Shown: positions 1-9,191, numbered from the stretch's first letter. The stretch: 64,000 nt of DNA from Alistipes sp. (GCA_017560305.1 JAFYOF010000016.1:1-64000), one strand, 5' to 3'. Notes: generated from the sequence alone by a model not told the origin. Numbers and translations are program-made.

Positions 1-877
1 CGCCATCCACCTCGACCATAATCTCGGGTGTTGACTCGATGCGCAGATGACGACCACGATAATGCTTCACATGGCCGATACTGTAAATATCACCGTTAAA
101 CAAGCGACGCAGGCGGAAGATAATCTGCCACCAGTACATCGCTCTGATGAGCGTGATATCAAACAATCCATCGTCAGCCACCGCCAGCGGCAACTGCTGC
201 GTACCGCCTCCGTTATACTTACCGATACCGATTGCTGCACTGAATAACAGGTCCTTATGAATCAACTCTCCATCAATCCACACCTTCACTCCCGTTGATT
301 TATATCGCAGAAAACTCTTCACGCAGCCCTTCGCATAGAGGTGTCCTCCACGCTTGCCCTGCGCCTTGTAGTGCTCATAAATCTTGGTCACCGAAGGGTC
401 GAAACCGACGCCCGCTACATTTGCCATATATCGCACCTGCTTGAACTGCGACTGCTCATACTGCACCTCGCCCACATCCTGCAGGAAGGTGTAACCCTCC
501 TTGATGGCGCGAATCGCCTCCGAGTAGTTCTTCGGCAAGCCGAACATACGAATCCAGTCGTTGCCCGTACCCACAGCCACCACGCCGATAGTCACCTCCG
601 AGGGCTCAACGGTCTGCTGGATAAACAGACCGTTTACAACCTCGTGTAGCGTACCATCACCGCCGATGACCATAATGTGGCGATAACCATCCTTCACAGC
701 CTGAACGGTGAGTTCGGTGACATGGTGCTTATGCTGCGAAAAGACCAACTCATAGGGAATCTCGTTCTCGCGTATAAGTTTGGTAATCAGCGGCAAATCC
801 TCCAGTCCACGACTGAAGCCCGCCACGGGATTGACCAGCACAAACCAAGTCTTTGATATATCTTTATGCGGATACAT
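1..877 (-). CDS. Diacylglycerol kinase family (YegS/DgkB-like) lipid kinase, partial
   Basis: Reading on the minus strand from the ATG at 877, the frame stays open to the left edge (292 codons), so the C-terminus is missing. The N-terminus has a Rossmann-like start with a NPVAG motif. The family nucleotide-binding motif GGDGTLHEVVNG follows near residue 65, then a GTGNDW motif. These are hallmarks of the DAGK catalytic domain, which phosphorylates diacylglycerol or related lipids at the inner membrane face using ATP. Near the left edge the sequence enters the C-terminal beta-sandwich typical of YegS/DgkB proteins. The start lies 5 bases after the pepD stop, so the two are probably one transcription unit. 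Substrate cannot be told from sequence. Confidence 0.85.
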   Translation of the reverse strand, partial: MYPHKDISKTWFVLVNPVAGFSRGLEDLPLITKLIRENEIPYELVFSQHKHHVTELTVQAVKDGYRHIMVIGGDGTLHEVVNGLFIQQTVEPSEVTIGVVAVGTGNDWIRMFGLPKNYSEAIRAIKEGYTFLQDVGEVQYEQSQFKQVRYMANVAGVGFDPSVTKIYEHYKAQGKRGGHLYAKGCVKSFLRYKSTGVKVWIDGELIHKDLLFSAAIGIGKYNGGGTQQLPLAVADDGLFDITLIRAMYWWQIIFRLRRLFNGDIYSIGHVKHYRGRHLRIESTPEIMVEVDG

Positions 878-882
878 CGCCT

Positions 883-2337
883 TTATTTTTTAGGAGCGTT
901 CTTTAATGTGTGCAACAGGAAATCGAAGAACTTCTCAACCGAAGCAATCTCAACCTTCTCATCTGGAGAGTGTGGGTAGCAGATTGTAGGACCGAATGAA
1001 ATCATATCCAAACCTGGGTAGTTAGAGCCGATGATACCGCACTCCAAACCAGCGTGGATAGCCGTTACCGATGGGCGCTTGCCGTAGAGAGCCTCATAAG
1101 ACTCCAGCATAGCCTTCAGGATTGGCGACTGCATATTTGGATTCCAGCCATCGTATGAGCCAGAGAGTGTAACCTCAAAACCCGCCATCTCCAATACTGC
1201 CTTGATTGAGTCAGCCAACGCCTCCTTCTCCGAGCGAACTGAAGAACGAACCAGGGTCTGCATCTTCACCTTCTCGCCATCAGAGACCACGCGAGCCATA
1301 TTGTTTGAAGTCTGCACCAAGCCCTCCATTGCCATCGACATCTTGTCAACGCCATCAGGACAGCCCACCAATGCGCAAACCAACTTCCAGGCATCCTCTG
1401 CACACATCACCTGCGCTGGAGCAGCCACCTCCGCAGCCTTCACAGAGATTGAGTCCTCAATACCAGCGAACTCTGCGATAACAGCCTGCTCAAACTCTGC
1501 AACAATCTGCAAAGCCTCAGCCACCTTGCTCTGCTCAACCAAGATTACCGCAGTAGCCTCACGAGGGATAGCATTACGCAAACCACCACCATCAATCGAA
1601 GCCAGCTTCCAGTCGCCAATCTTACGCAACACGCGAGAGAGCAACTTGTTAGCATTCGCTCGCTGGCAGATAATCTGGATACCAGAGTGACCACCCTTGC
1701 AGCCCTTCACGGCAATCTCCAACGCCTGATAGCCCTCTGCAGGAGCAGCCTCCCAAGCGCACACCTTCTCGGCGTTCACATCCGTACCGCCCGCGCAACC
1801 AACATACAACTCGCCCTCGGTCTCAGAGTCGAGGTTGAGCAAAATATCACCCTTCAGGATGCCGCCCTTCAAGCCGAAAGCACCATCCATACCAGTCTCC
1901 TCGGTCGCGGTGATAAGGCCCTCGATAGGACCGTGAGCCACGCTGTCATCCTCAAAGATTGCGAGGATTGCAGCCACACCGATACCATTGTCTGCGCCAA
2001 GAGTTGTGCCGTTTGCAGTCACCCACTCGCCATCGATGTAAGCCTCGATTGGGTCGTTGATGAAGTCAAACACCTTGTCGTTGTTCTTCTGTGGCACCAT
2101 ATCCATATGCGCCTGCAAAACGATACCCTTTCTGCCCTCCATACCCGCAGTCGCTGGCTTTGTCATATATACATTGCCCGCCTCGTCCACCGAGTGCTCA
2201 ATGTTGTGCGCCACGGCAAAGTCAACCAGATACTGGCGAATCTTATCCTCGCTGTGCGATGGGTGAGGTATGTTACAAATCTCAGCAAAGTGCTTCCACA
2301 CCAATGCTGGGTTCAATGCTGTTAAGTTCTTATTCAT
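883..2337 (-). CDS. pepD: Aminoacyl-histidine dipeptidase (peptidase D)
   Basis: 484 residues, the usual PepD length (M20 metallopeptidase family). It hydrolyses Xaa-His and related dipeptides in the cytosol. Visible zinc-site motifs are LQAHMDMVPQK near residue 75 (His and Asp ligands), LGADNGIG near 118 (bridging Asp) and the catalytic pair in TATEETGMDG near 145. A C-terminal HAGLECG motif supplies a further metal-ligand region. The lid or dimerisation domain lies between. The downstream kinase gene starts 5 bases after the stop. Upstream, a 34-base gap separates it from phoH. Full length, ordinary housekeeping gene. Confidence 0.93.
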   Translation of the reverse strand: MNKNLTALNPALVWKHFAEICNIPHPSHSEDKIRQYLVDFAVAHNIEHSVDEAGNVYMTKPATAGMEGRKGIVLQAHMDMVPQKNNDKVFDFINDPIEAYIDGEWVTANGTTLGADNGIGVAAILAIFEDDSVAHGPIEGLITATEETGMDGAFGLKGGILKGDILLNLDSETEGELYVGCAGGTDVNAEKVCAWEAAPAEGYQALEIAVKGCKGGHSGIQIICQRANANKLLSRVLRKIGDWKLASIDGGGLRNAIPREATAVILVEQSKVAEALQIVAEFEQAVIAEFAGIEDSISVKAAEVAAPAQVMCAEDAWKLVCALVGCPDGVDKMSMAMEGLVQTSNNMARVVSDGEKVKMQTLVRSSVRSEKEALADSIKAVLEMAGFEVTLSGSYDGWNPNMQSPILKAMLESYEALYGKRPSVTAIHAGLECGIIGSNYPGLDMISFGPTICYPHSPDEKVEIASVEKFFDFLLHTLKNAPKK

Positions 2338-2371
2338 AATTCTTTAGGTTTTTATTGTTTATAATTTTCTG

Positions 2372-3394
2372 TTACTCTTTATCCTTTCTGTCGCGTGGCA
2401 TTCGCACCACAGGCGCACCCTCCAAAGCCTTCGCCTCACGCTCGGCGCGTTTGTCGAATGCATCGACGATGTACTTCACCAGCGGGTGACGCACGATGTC
2501 GCGCTTGTCAAACTCCACCATTCCAATGCCCTCAATTCCTCGCAAGGTCTCCATCGCCTGCGTCAGACCGCTATCGCTCTTGCGTGGCAGGTCAATCTGT
2601 GTCACATCACCCGTCACTATAAACTTCGCGTTGCGACCCATACGCGTTAGGAACATCTTTATTTGCGAGCGAGTCGTGTTCTGCGCCTCATCCAAAATCA
2701 CGAAGGCGTTATCCAATGTGCGACCACGCATATATGCAAGCGGCGCAATCTGCACCGTGCCATCCTCCAGATACTTCTGCAACTTGGCGGCTGGAATCAT
2801 ATCGTTCAGCGCATCATACAAAGGCTGCAAATATGGGTCGAGCTTCTCCTTCATATCACCTGGCAGGAAGCCCAACTTCTCGCCCGCCTCCACCGCAGGA
2901 CGCGTCAAAATCACTCGGCGCACCTCTCGCTCCTTCAAAGCACGCACCGCCAGAGCAATGGCCGTATAGGTCTTTCCCGAGCCCGCAGGACCCACGGCAA
3001 ACAAAAGGTCATTCTTGCCATACTTCTCCACCAACTTGCGCTGGTTTACCGTACGGGCACGAATCACATTGCCGTTATTGCCAAATACGATGGTATCCTT
3101 GTCACTCACTGGTTCCGATGCCTCGCTCAAGCCCGTAGAGAATGCCTGCGACACCACCTCGTTCGAGATGTGACCATACTTCACATAGTATGCCACGAGC
3201 GCACCAATTTTACGCTCAAACGCATCCACATCCTTCTTTGCGCCCAGCACCTTGAGTGACGAGCCTCGTGCCACCACCTTCACGCGTGGCGACAACTCGC
3301 GCATCAGCTCGATGTAAGCATCCTGCGCGCCATACAACTCACGAGGGTCAACGCCCTCCAAAATTATCTCTTTATTTATCGACTCTGCTGTCAT
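2372..3394 (-). CDS. phoH: PhoH-family P-loop ATPase
   Basis: 340 residues. The Walker A motif GPAGSGKT is at residues 135-142, and the Walker B region ILDEAQNTT lies about 90 residues later, followed by the conserved TGDVTQIDLP motif. The N-terminal ~80 residues resemble the KH-like part seen in PhoL/PhoH proteins. The family is a cytosolic ATPase linked to RNA metabolism and to phosphate or stress responses; its exact substrate is unsettled. It starts 6 bases after the stop of the beta-barrel gene upstream, so the two are very likely co-transcribed. Confidence 0.92.
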   Translation of the reverse strand: MTAESINKEIILEGVDPRELYGAQDAYIELMRELSPRVKVVARGSSLKVLGAKKDVDAFERKIGALVAYYVKYGHISNEVVSQAFSTGLSEASEPVSDKDTIVFGNNGNVIRARTVNQRKLVEKYGKNDLLFAVGPAGSGKTYTAIALAVRALKEREVRRVILTRPAVEAGEKLGFLPGDMKEKLDPYLQPLYDALNDMIPAAKLQKYLEDGTVQIAPLAYMRGRTLDNAFVILDEAQNTTRSQIKMFLTRMGRNAKFIVTGDVTQIDLPRKSDSGLTQAMETLRGIEGIGMVEFDKRDIVRHPLVKYIVDAFDKRAEREAKALEGAPVVRMPRDRKDKE

Positions 3395-3400
3395 ATAGAG

Positions 3401-4042
3401 TTAAAACATATATGCTATTCCAAAACTTGCCCACCAACTTCTCGAAGTGAACTCAACCCCCTCGAAATAGTTGCTCACCGCACCGAGGTTTCCCATCAGG
3501 CGGGCATCCAACATCAAGTGCTGCGAAAGCTTCACACCCACATCTGCCACATAACCAACCATCGAGCGCATCTGACCGAACTCCAATCTCTCAAACTCGG
3601 TATCATACCTACCCGACGCCACGGGCGACAAAACCACTCCCGCACCTATTCGCAACGGACTGAAGCCACGATATGAGAACATCACAGGCACCTCCACCAC
3701 GCCCGACTGAAGCGTCAGTTCGCGCATTCCAAGCGCCACATCAGCCTTGTTTTTCAGGTAAGCCACCTCCACCTGCAAGGCGTAACTCTGCTCCCACACC
3801 ATCGACATCTCCAGCGCCGCTCTCACGCCCATCTTTGGCGATACGGTTACGGCATCGGTTGAGCAATCAGCGCCCATATAGGAAACGCCCAGCGACACAC
3901 CCATCTCCACCGCTCGCGAGTTGTAGTCCTGCTGGTCGAGGAAACGGGCATAACGCTCATACTCGCCCACTTGCGCACGACTTAGACCGAAGGTCGAAAC
4001 CACCGCTACAAGAGTGAATATTATTTTGCGCCACAACGACAT
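3401..4042 (-). CDS. Outer-membrane beta-barrel protein, PorT-like
   Basis: 213 residues from the ATG at 4042. I prefer this start to the upstream ATG at 4075 because it places a clean Sec signal peptide (SLWRKIIFTLVAVVSTFG, ending near SRAQ) at the N-terminus. The mature part has alternating hydrophobic strands and ends in the aromatic F expected of an outer-membrane barrel. PorT, a small barrel of the Bacteroidota type IX secretion system, has this size and architecture, but a generic porin-family protein is equally possible. It is first in an operon with phoH, and a TATATTTG-type -7 element lies about 60 bases upstream. Confidence 0.6.
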   Translation of the reverse strand: MSLWRKIIFTLVAVVSTFGLSRAQVGEYERYARFLDQQDYNSRAVEMGVSLGVSYMGADCSTDAVTVSPKMGVRAALEMSMVWEQSYALQVEVAYLKNKADVALGMRELTLQSGVVEVPVMFSYRGFSPLRIGAGVVLSPVASGRYDTEFERLEFGQMRSMVGYVADVGVKLSQHLMLDARLMGNLGAVSNYFEGVEFTSRSWWASFGIAYMF

Positions 4043-4101
4043 TTCAAATGGGTTTATCTCTCTTTGGTGCCTCAAGCACCATTACTCCAAATTATAATTT
4101 T

Positions 4102-4109
4102 CAAATATA
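4102..4109 (-). promoter_or_regulatory. -7 element for the barrel-phoH operon
   Basis: On the minus strand this reads TATATTTG, matching the Bacteroidota TAnnTTTG -7 element. It lies about 60 bases before the preferred start at 4042. The -33 element is degenerate (TTTC at a spacing of 20). Confidence 0.45.
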
Positions 4110-4332
4110 CAACATTTTCTGCAAACCGCGAAATTTTCCTCCACATTCTTCTCTTTTACACGATTATTCAGACCCCAGGCGACACCACCGACAAAACCCG
4201 TTTACCGAGAAATCATATAGGAAGAGGGTTTTCAAGGCTTGCGAAGCCCGCAAAAGCGGAGTTTACTGAAGCGTAAATGAGCATTTAAGGGCAAGCTCAA
4301 CGCAGAAAACACCTTCATTAGATGGTTTCTAT

Positions 4333-4364
4333 ATTGAATATTTGATTAATAATGTGTATCTTTG
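4333..4364 (+). promoter_or_regulatory. Promoter of der (Bacteroidota sigma-ABfr type)
   Basis: An ATTG -33 element at 4333-4336, 20 bases of spacer, and a TATCTTTG -7 element at 4357-4364 match the TTTG-N19/20-TAnnTTTG pattern. The leader to the der ATG is about 22 bases. Confidence 0.65.
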
Positions 4365-4393
4365 CGGCATTATAAGACAAAAACAGAATTACA

Positions 4394-5698
4394 ATGAGTT
4401 TAGTAGCAATCGTAGGTCGCCCAAATGTGGGTAAATCAACTCTTTTCAACCGCTTGGTTGGTCATCGTCAGGCTATCGTGGACGAGACCGCTGGTACAAC
4501 CCGTGACCGCCACTATGGCAAGACAGACTGGAACGGCAAGGAGTTCTCAATCATTGATACAGGCGGCTACGCTGTAAATACAGATGATATTTTCGAGGAT
4601 GACATCCGTCGTCAGGTGATACTCGCCATCGAGGAGGCTGACCTTATCCTCTTTATGGTTGAGGTTAAGACAGGTGTTACCGACCTCGATATGATGATGG
4701 CAGATGTATTGCGCCGCTCGGGCAAGAAGGTGATTGTTGTCTGCAACAAGGTTGACAACTACGACCTTATCTACCAGTCACACGAGTTCTACTCACTCGG
4801 CTTGGGTGATATCTTCTGCATCAGCTCTATGTCAGGTAGCGGTACAGGCGACTTGATGGACGAGATTTTGAAGCAGTTGCCAGAGGACACCAAGGCTGAG
4901 GAGTTGGATGACCTCCCACGCATCACTATCGTGGGTCGTCCTAATGTGGGTAAGTCATCACTCACAAACGCACTTCTTGGCGAGGAGCGTAACATCGTTA
5001 CCAACATCGCTGGTACAACCCGCGACTCAATCCACACCCGCTACAACAAGTACGGTATGGACTTCTACTTGGTCGATACAGCAGGTATGCGTAAGAAGGG
5101 TAAGGAGATGGAGGATTTGGAGTTCTACTCTGTGATGCGCTCTATCCGTGCCATCGAGAACTCGGATGTATGTATCCTGATGCTCGACGCTCAACAGGGC
5201 TTGGAGTCACAGGACTTGAACATCCACAACCTTATAGTTCGTAACCGCAAGGGCTGCGTTATCGTGGTGAACAAGTGGGACCTCATCGAGAAGGAGAGCA
5301 ACACAATGAAGGAGTGGAAGGAGTTTTTGGAGAAGAAGCTCGCTCCATTCAACGATATTCCAATCATCTTCACATCGGTGTTGAACAAGCAGCGTATCTT
5401 GGAGGTGTTGCAGCAGGCTATCCGCGTATACAACTCACGCAAGCGCCGCATTCCGACACACGAGCTCAACGAGTTCATCCTCCCAGTTATCGAGGATTAC
5501 CCACCAGCATCAACCAAGGGTAAGTACATCCGCATCAAGTATGCGACACAGTTGCCTACCCCAACGCCACAGTTTGCGTTCTTCGTGAACTTGCCACAGT
5601 ACATCAAGGACTCTTATCGTCGTTACCTTGAGAACAAGATGCGTGAGCAGTGGGACTTCTCTGGTGTACCTATCCAGATCTATTTCCGCCAGAAGTAA
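4394..5698 (+). CDS. der: Ribosome-assembly GTPase Der (EngA)
   Basis: 434 residues with two tandem Era-like GTPase domains, diagnostic of Der. The first P-loop GRPNVGKST is at residues 8-16 and the second GRPNVGKSS near 180. Each domain has its DTAG-type switch, and the second has an NKWD specificity motif. The C-terminal ~80 residues form the KH-like domain. Der acts in maturation of the 50S ribosomal subunit in the cytosol. It is transcribed alone from its own promoter and ends at a strong hairpin 22 bases downstream. Normal length and motifs. Confidence 0.96.
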   Translation: MSLVAIVGRPNVGKSTLFNRLVGHRQAIVDETAGTTRDRHYGKTDWNGKEFSIIDTGGYAVNTDDIFEDDIRRQVILAIEEADLILFMVEVKTGVTDLDMMMADVLRRSGKKVIVVCNKVDNYDLIYQSHEFYSLGLGDIFCISSMSGSGTGDLMDEILKQLPEDTKAEELDDLPRITIVGRPNVGKSSLTNALLGEERNIVTNIAGTTRDSIHTRYNKYGMDFYLVDTAGMRKKGKEMEDLEFYSVMRSIRAIENSDVCILMLDAQQGLESQDLNIHNLIVRNRKGCVIVVNKWDLIEKESNTMKEWKEFLEKKLAPFNDIPIIFTSVLNKQRILEVLQQAIRVYNSRKRRIPTHELNEFILPVIEDYPPASTKGKYIRIKYATQLPTPTPQFAFFVNLPQYIKDSYRRYLENKMREQWDFSGVPIQIYFRQK

Positions 5699-5719
5699 TC
5701 ACTTCCAATAAAGCACAAG

Positions 5720-5753
5720 AAAGGCTGCCAACCCGTAGGTTAGCAGCCTTTTC
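5720..5753. terminator. Bidirectional rho-independent terminator
   Basis: A long stem (AAAGGCTGC with GCAGCCTTT, extended inside by AACC/GGTT) around a CGTA loop, followed by T residues. It sits between the convergent der and DUF4293 genes and can serve both. Confidence 0.85.
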
Positions 5754-5770
5754 TATACCTTGAGACTTCG

Positions 5771-6229
5771 TTATCGGATTCTATCCAAAGAGCGCACCAA
5801 CATCTCATCCTTAAAGATTGCACGAATGGCAAGATAATCAAGAATCAACGCCACCAATGGGAAGATGATTGCAATGCGGAAGCCCTGCGCGCTGAACTCC
5901 AGCTGCGAGAACATACGACTACCGAGGTAGTAGTAAATACCCATGAATACTGCGCTACCGAGAAGCAATACCAGCTCCACTGCGCAGAGGCGAATCTGCA
6001 ATGTGCGGTTCTTATAAAGGAAGATTGTAACAAATGGGACGATAGCAGCCAACGCCACTACAACACCCATATAGATTGTCGAATAAGATGTCTCGCCACC
6101 CTTCAAAGAAAAGGCGTAGAGCAAATACTCCTGCGCACCAGCCGCAAAGTAGGCAAGCGGAGTGAGAACTGCGGTTGTCATCAACGCAGCAACCGCCAAG
6201 AGATAAAGTGTTTGAATTCTCTGTATCAT
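5771..6229 (-). CDS. DUF4293-family membrane protein
   Basis: 152 residues with four predicted membrane helices. The N-terminal signature MIQRIQTLYLL is characteristic of DUF4293, a Bacteroidota family without known function. It ends in a basic tail that should be cytosolic. It starts 11 bases after the stop of the glycosyltransferase gene, so it is the last gene of the operon DUF4199-GT2-DUF4293 and ends at the shared terminator with der. The context suggests envelope or glycolipid work, but this is inference. Confidence 0.75.
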   Translation of the reverse strand: MIQRIQTLYLLAVAALMTTAVLTPLAYFAAGAQEYLLYAFSLKGGETSYSTIYMGVVVALAAIVPFVTIFLYKNRTLQIRLCAVELVLLLGSAVFMGIYYYLGSRMFSQLEFSAQGFRIAIIFPLVALILDYLAIRAIFKDEMLVRSLDRIR

Positions 6230-6240
6230 AACTTTCTAAT

Positions 6241-7200
6241 TTATATTTTCTTATCAATCAGGTAGGTATTTCTGTCCGATGAGTTACGGTTAATCAACTC
6301 ACCCAGGAAACCCGCCAGGAACAACTGCACACCCAAAATCACCGCCAGAATTGCAACAAAGAACAACGGCTGGTCGGTCACGGCACGCAATGGCAAGCCA
6401 TTCATCTGCTTGTAGAGCTTATCGGCAATAACCCACACCGTAGTGCCGCCACCCAACAGGAACATAATCGTTCCGAGACTACCGAAGAAATACATTGGCG
6501 AGCGACCAAAATGCGACATAAACGACACTGTGATAAGGTCAAGATAACCCTTCACCATACGCTCCATTCCGAATTTCGACACTCCGTACTTACGCTCCTG
6601 ATGCTGCACCACCTTCTCGCCGATGCGCTTGAAGCCTGCGTGCTTCGCCAAAATAGGGATGTAACGATGCATCTCGCCATACACCTCGATAGACTTCACC
6701 ACACGACGACGATAGGCCTTCAGTCCGCAGTTGAAATCGTGCAACTTGATGCCCGACACCGCGCGCGCAGTCCAGTTAAAGAACTTGCTTGGCAGACGCT
6801 TGCCCGCTGGGTCATAGCGCTTCTTCTTCCAGCCTGACACAAGGTCGTAGCCCTCCTCCATAATCATACGATAGAGCGCTGGAATCTCATCTGGAGAATC
6901 CTGCAAATCGGCATCCATAGTGATTACCACCTCGCCCTCAGCCTCGGCAAAACCGCAGTAGAGAGCCGCCGACTTACCATAGTTGCGAGCAAAACGGACA
7001 CCCTTCACAGCGGGATACTCCCCCTTCAGGCGCTCCACCTCTGCCCACGAGCCATCCGACGAGCCATCGTCAATCATAATCACCTCATAAGTGAGTGTGC
7101 TCGCCTTCGCCACGCGGTCAATCCACGCCACGAGTTCCGATAACGACTCCTCCTCATTATATAAAGGTACTACGACAGATATATTCAATCTCTGCTCCAT
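6241..7200 (-). CDS. Family 2 glycosyltransferase, polyprenyl-phosphate (DPM/GtrB) type
   Basis: 319 residues. The N-terminal GT-A domain has VVPLYNEEESL at the start, DDGSSDGSW near residue 43 and the metal-binding DADLQDSP near 95. Two membrane helices follow in the C-terminal third, the arrangement of enzymes that pass a sugar from a nucleotide donor to undecaprenyl phosphate at the inner membrane. Sugar and acceptor cannot be read from sequence. It lies 3 bases after the DUF4199 stop and 11 bases before DUF4293, so the three form a tight operon. Confidence 0.88.
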   Translation of the reverse strand: MEQRLNISVVVPLYNEEESLSELVAWIDRVAKASTLTYEVIMIDDGSSDGSWAEVERLKGEYPAVKGVRFARNYGKSAALYCGFAEAEGEVVITMDADLQDSPDEIPALYRMIMEEGYDLVSGWKKKRYDPAGKRLPSKFFNWTARAVSGIKLHDFNCGLKAYRRRVVKSIEVYGEMHRYIPILAKHAGFKRIGEKVVQHQERKYGVSKFGMERMVKGYLDLITVSFMSHFGRSPMYFFGSLGTIMFLLGGGTTVWVIADKLYKQMNGLPLRAVTDQPLFFVAILAVILGVQLFLAGFLGELINRNSSDRNTYLIDKKI

Positions 7201-7203
7201 ACG

Positions 7204-7749
7204 CTACTCCTCGTCCTCCTCGTCTAATGTTGGGATATCAAAGATTTCAGCCTCACGCTTTGTGCCAAGCGCGATGAAAAGACCATAGAATGCATAGGTA
7301 AACACCGACGCCATGATATTTACAATCAATACGGGCATTGGCGAGAAGATGTAGGCACGAATGGTTGTCTTCAAGAAATCCATCGAGTCCTTGAATGTAT
7401 CCACCTGCGCATAGGTCTTTATCATCATTGCGTAAGTCTCCTCATACTTCTCTGCAAAGAGGAAGTTGCTCGCCACAATCTGGTATGCTCCAGTAATGAT
7501 ACCCGCGAAGATACCCATCGCCACAATAAAGCCCAGACACTGCGCATAGGTGTAGCCCTCCTTGATAAACTCATCAGCGCGACGCTTTGTAAAGAAGAAG
7601 AGCAAGTAGAGTGTCACCACGAAACTCACCACACTCACCACAAAGTTAGCACCCTGAGGAAGGAACATACTCAAAACGGTGAACGCCACCGATGCCAAAC
7701 CCAACATAGCTCCACCATACGAAGCCTCATTCCAAAACTTGTTTTTCAT
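7204..7749 (-). CDS. DUF4199-family membrane protein
   Basis: 181 residues with four hydrophobic segments and an acidic C-terminal tail (DEEDEE). The start MKNKFWNEASYGGAMLG and the spacing of helices fit DUF4199, a Bacteroidota integral membrane family often next to a GT2 gene, as here. Function unknown. It is the first gene of the three-gene membrane operon. Confidence 0.72.
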   Translation of the reverse strand: MKNKFWNEASYGGAMLGLASVAFTVLSMFLPQGANFVVSVVSFVVTLYLLFFFTKRRADEFIKEGYTYAQCLGFIVAMGIFAGIITGAYQIVASNFLFAEKYEETYAMMIKTYAQVDTFKDSMDFLKTTIRAYIFSPMPVLIVNIMASVFTYAFYGLFIALGTKREAEIFDIPTLDEEDEE

Positions 7750-7839
7750 ATCTAAAGTTTTTTATCTTCAACAAAAATCTGCAATCTGCAAACCCACTCA
7801 CGCAACCACCCCGCAGGGCAATCACACTCTTTCACATTA

Positions 7840-7847
7840 CAAATTTA
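7840..7847 (-). promoter_or_regulatory. Possible -7 element of the DUF4199 operon
   Basis: TAAATTTG on the minus strand, about 90 bases upstream of the DUF4199 start. No good -33 partner is visible at the expected spacing, so this is weak. Confidence 0.3.
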
Positions 7848-7901
7848 TGTAAAATGTTGCAACTTACGCCACTTTCCCCCGACTTTTTCGCCTTACAGCA
7901 T

Positions 7902-7931
7902 AAAAAAACTCCCCACCCAAAGGTGAGGAGT
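7902..7931 (-). terminator. Terminator of the interrupted host gene
   Basis: On the minus strand the stem ACTCC-(mismatch)-CACC around a four-base loop is followed by seven T residues. It lies 24 bases after the stop codon of the gene remnant at 7955-7990. It is the natural terminator of a host gene whose body has been displaced by the phage. Confidence 0.85.
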
Positions 7932-7954
7932 CGCCATATCGTATCTTAAAAAGA

Positions 7955-7990
7955 TTACTTCTGGTTCAATGCTGCCTGAGCAGCTGTTAA
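7955..7990 (-). pseudogene. 3' remnant of a host gene, probable phage attachment site
   Basis: On the minus strand this reads eleven sense codons (LTAAQAALNQK) and a stop, immediately before a perfect terminator. An in-frame stop directly upstream and phage-type sequence beyond show that only the end of the gene is left here. This is the usual footprint of a site-specific integrase that targets the 3' end of a gene. The intact gene, and a second copy of this ~36-base core, would be expected at the other phage end beyond 64 kb. I do not recognise the protein. Confidence 0.6.
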
Positions 7991-8052
7991 TTAGGCTTGC
8001 TTTTCAGTTAGTTAGGAAATGCTGTACAACAATGTGTCAGCGAGGGTTATTT

Positions 8053-8820
8053 TTAGTCGTATAAATCGTGTAATCTGTCATTGTTAATGAATATGATAGG
8101 ATACCATAGCAAATATGATAAACCCATTACAAAGTTTCGTTTTAGTAATTCAATTGTTAAATCTGAGCGAATATCATTTGAAAACAATTCACTGATACTC
8201 CATATCGCCATTATGACCATTGCAATAAATGGGAAATAATAATACGCATTATCTTTTGTGTTTCCTCTCAATAACCCAATAGTAAATACCAATGAAGATA
8301 ACAGCACGCACAATGTTAAACTTATTTCGTTTGTATCTTCAAACTTCAGCATTAAGAAACAGTCGTTTATAATAGTTTGAGCAAAGAAGAATAGTATCAG
8401 AAACGACAATATGCACAGATTGCTATTAACCAACTTATTCCATAATGTTCTATTTGCATAGGCTATCTTTGATATTTTAACTGCTTTTTTTGCATCATTG
8501 GTTTTAGAGAATGATTGTTTCCAACAGAAATCAAACAAATCATCATATCCGTTTTTGAAATATTTTATTTTACCTCTGCTACTATGTGGAGAGTTATCTA
8601 TTTGACATAGTGGCTTTATTTTCCCCCATAGTATAGACTTTATATCATCTTTACGATATAATTGAGTCGTAGTTGACACACGATATATGGCGTGCATAAG
8701 CATAATATCATTTTCGCAATTGATATTATCTTGTATCCCATATACCAACCAATTCGTTTTTATTCGCTGGCAAAGTTGTTCGACTCCATCATCGTATGTA
8801 TGATAATAAAACTCTATCAT
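8053..8820 (-). CDS. Prophage membrane protein in the lysogeny module, unknown function
   Basis: 255 residues. The N-terminal ~130 residues look soluble and cytosolic; the second half has four membrane helices. Base composition is clearly more AT-rich than neighbouring phage genes. Its start overlaps the stop of the repressor gene by 4 bases, so it is expressed with the repressor in the lysogen. Position and form fit a lysogenic-conversion gene (for example superinfection exclusion or phage defence), but no known family is recognised and this is inference. Confidence 0.6.
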   Translation of the reverse strand: MIEFYYHTYDDGVEQLCQRIKTNWLVYGIQDNINCENDIMLMHAIYRVSTTTQLYRKDDIKSILWGKIKPLCQIDNSPHSSRGKIKYFKNGYDDLFDFCWKQSFSKTNDAKKAVKISKIAYANRTLWNKLVNSNLCILSFLILFFFAQTIINDCFLMLKFEDTNEISLTLCVLLSSLVFTIGLLRGNTKDNAYYYFPFIAMVIMAIWSISELFSNDIRSDLTIELLKRNFVMGLSYLLWYPIIFINNDRLHDLYD

Positions 8821-9164
8821 TCTATCCCCTTAACCATTGACACTAATTTGTTCATCACATCATCACGCTGCTGATAGTTTTCAACTAATGCTTTACAAAG
8901 GGCAATAAGTTCTGGACTATTACTTTGTGAAACAAACTGTGAATTGTCAGTTTGTGAACGTCGTATCATTTCACCTTCTCCACTCAACAACCAATCAGCG
9001 GATACACCTTTGCAGCCTTTGTATATTTGCTCAGCGTCAAACGTATTCCTCTTAAGCCAATTACTAAGTAATTGAGGCTTAATTCCTACCATTGTCGCAA
9101 AACTCGCTTTATTCCCATCTGTGTAATGGTTAATTAACTGCTCCAGCATCAAGGTTTTATCCAT
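8817..9164 (-). CDS. CI-like phage repressor with N-terminal helix-turn-helix
   Basis: 115 residues from the ATG at 9164 (an upstream ATG at 9188 would add a hydrophobic, unlikely leader). The N-terminal ~65 residues match the phage CI repressor helix-turn-helix family: KASFATMVGIKPQLLSNWLKR gives both helices, and SADWLLSGEGEM is the typical end of that domain. The short C-terminal region would mediate oligomerisation; no peptidase domain is present, so it is not a LexA-type self-cleaving repressor. It is divergent from the early operon, with an operator-like region between. Confidence 0.78.
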   Translation of the reverse strand: MDKTLMLEQLINHYTDGNKASFATMVGIKPQLLSNWLKRNTFDAEQIYKGCKGVSADWLLSGEGEMIRRSQTDNSQFVSQSNSPELIALCKALVENYQQRDDVMNKLVSMVKGIE

Positions 9165-9191
9165 AATCAAAAAATATTTTATAAACAAATC

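Larger units (their letters stand above)
4076..4393. other. Divergent intergenic region between the barrel gene and der
   Basis: 318 bases with no credible gene. The left part carries a minus-strand -7 element (4102-4109) and the right part the der promoter. The middle (about 4205-4315) is a GC-richer stretch with short inverted segments (GGCTTGCGAAGCC). I cannot assign it a function. Confidence 0.6.

Noticed and set aside
4341..4364. TTTG at 4341 as -33 element for der
   Set aside because: Its spacing to the -7 element is only 12 bases; ATTG at 4333 gives 20.
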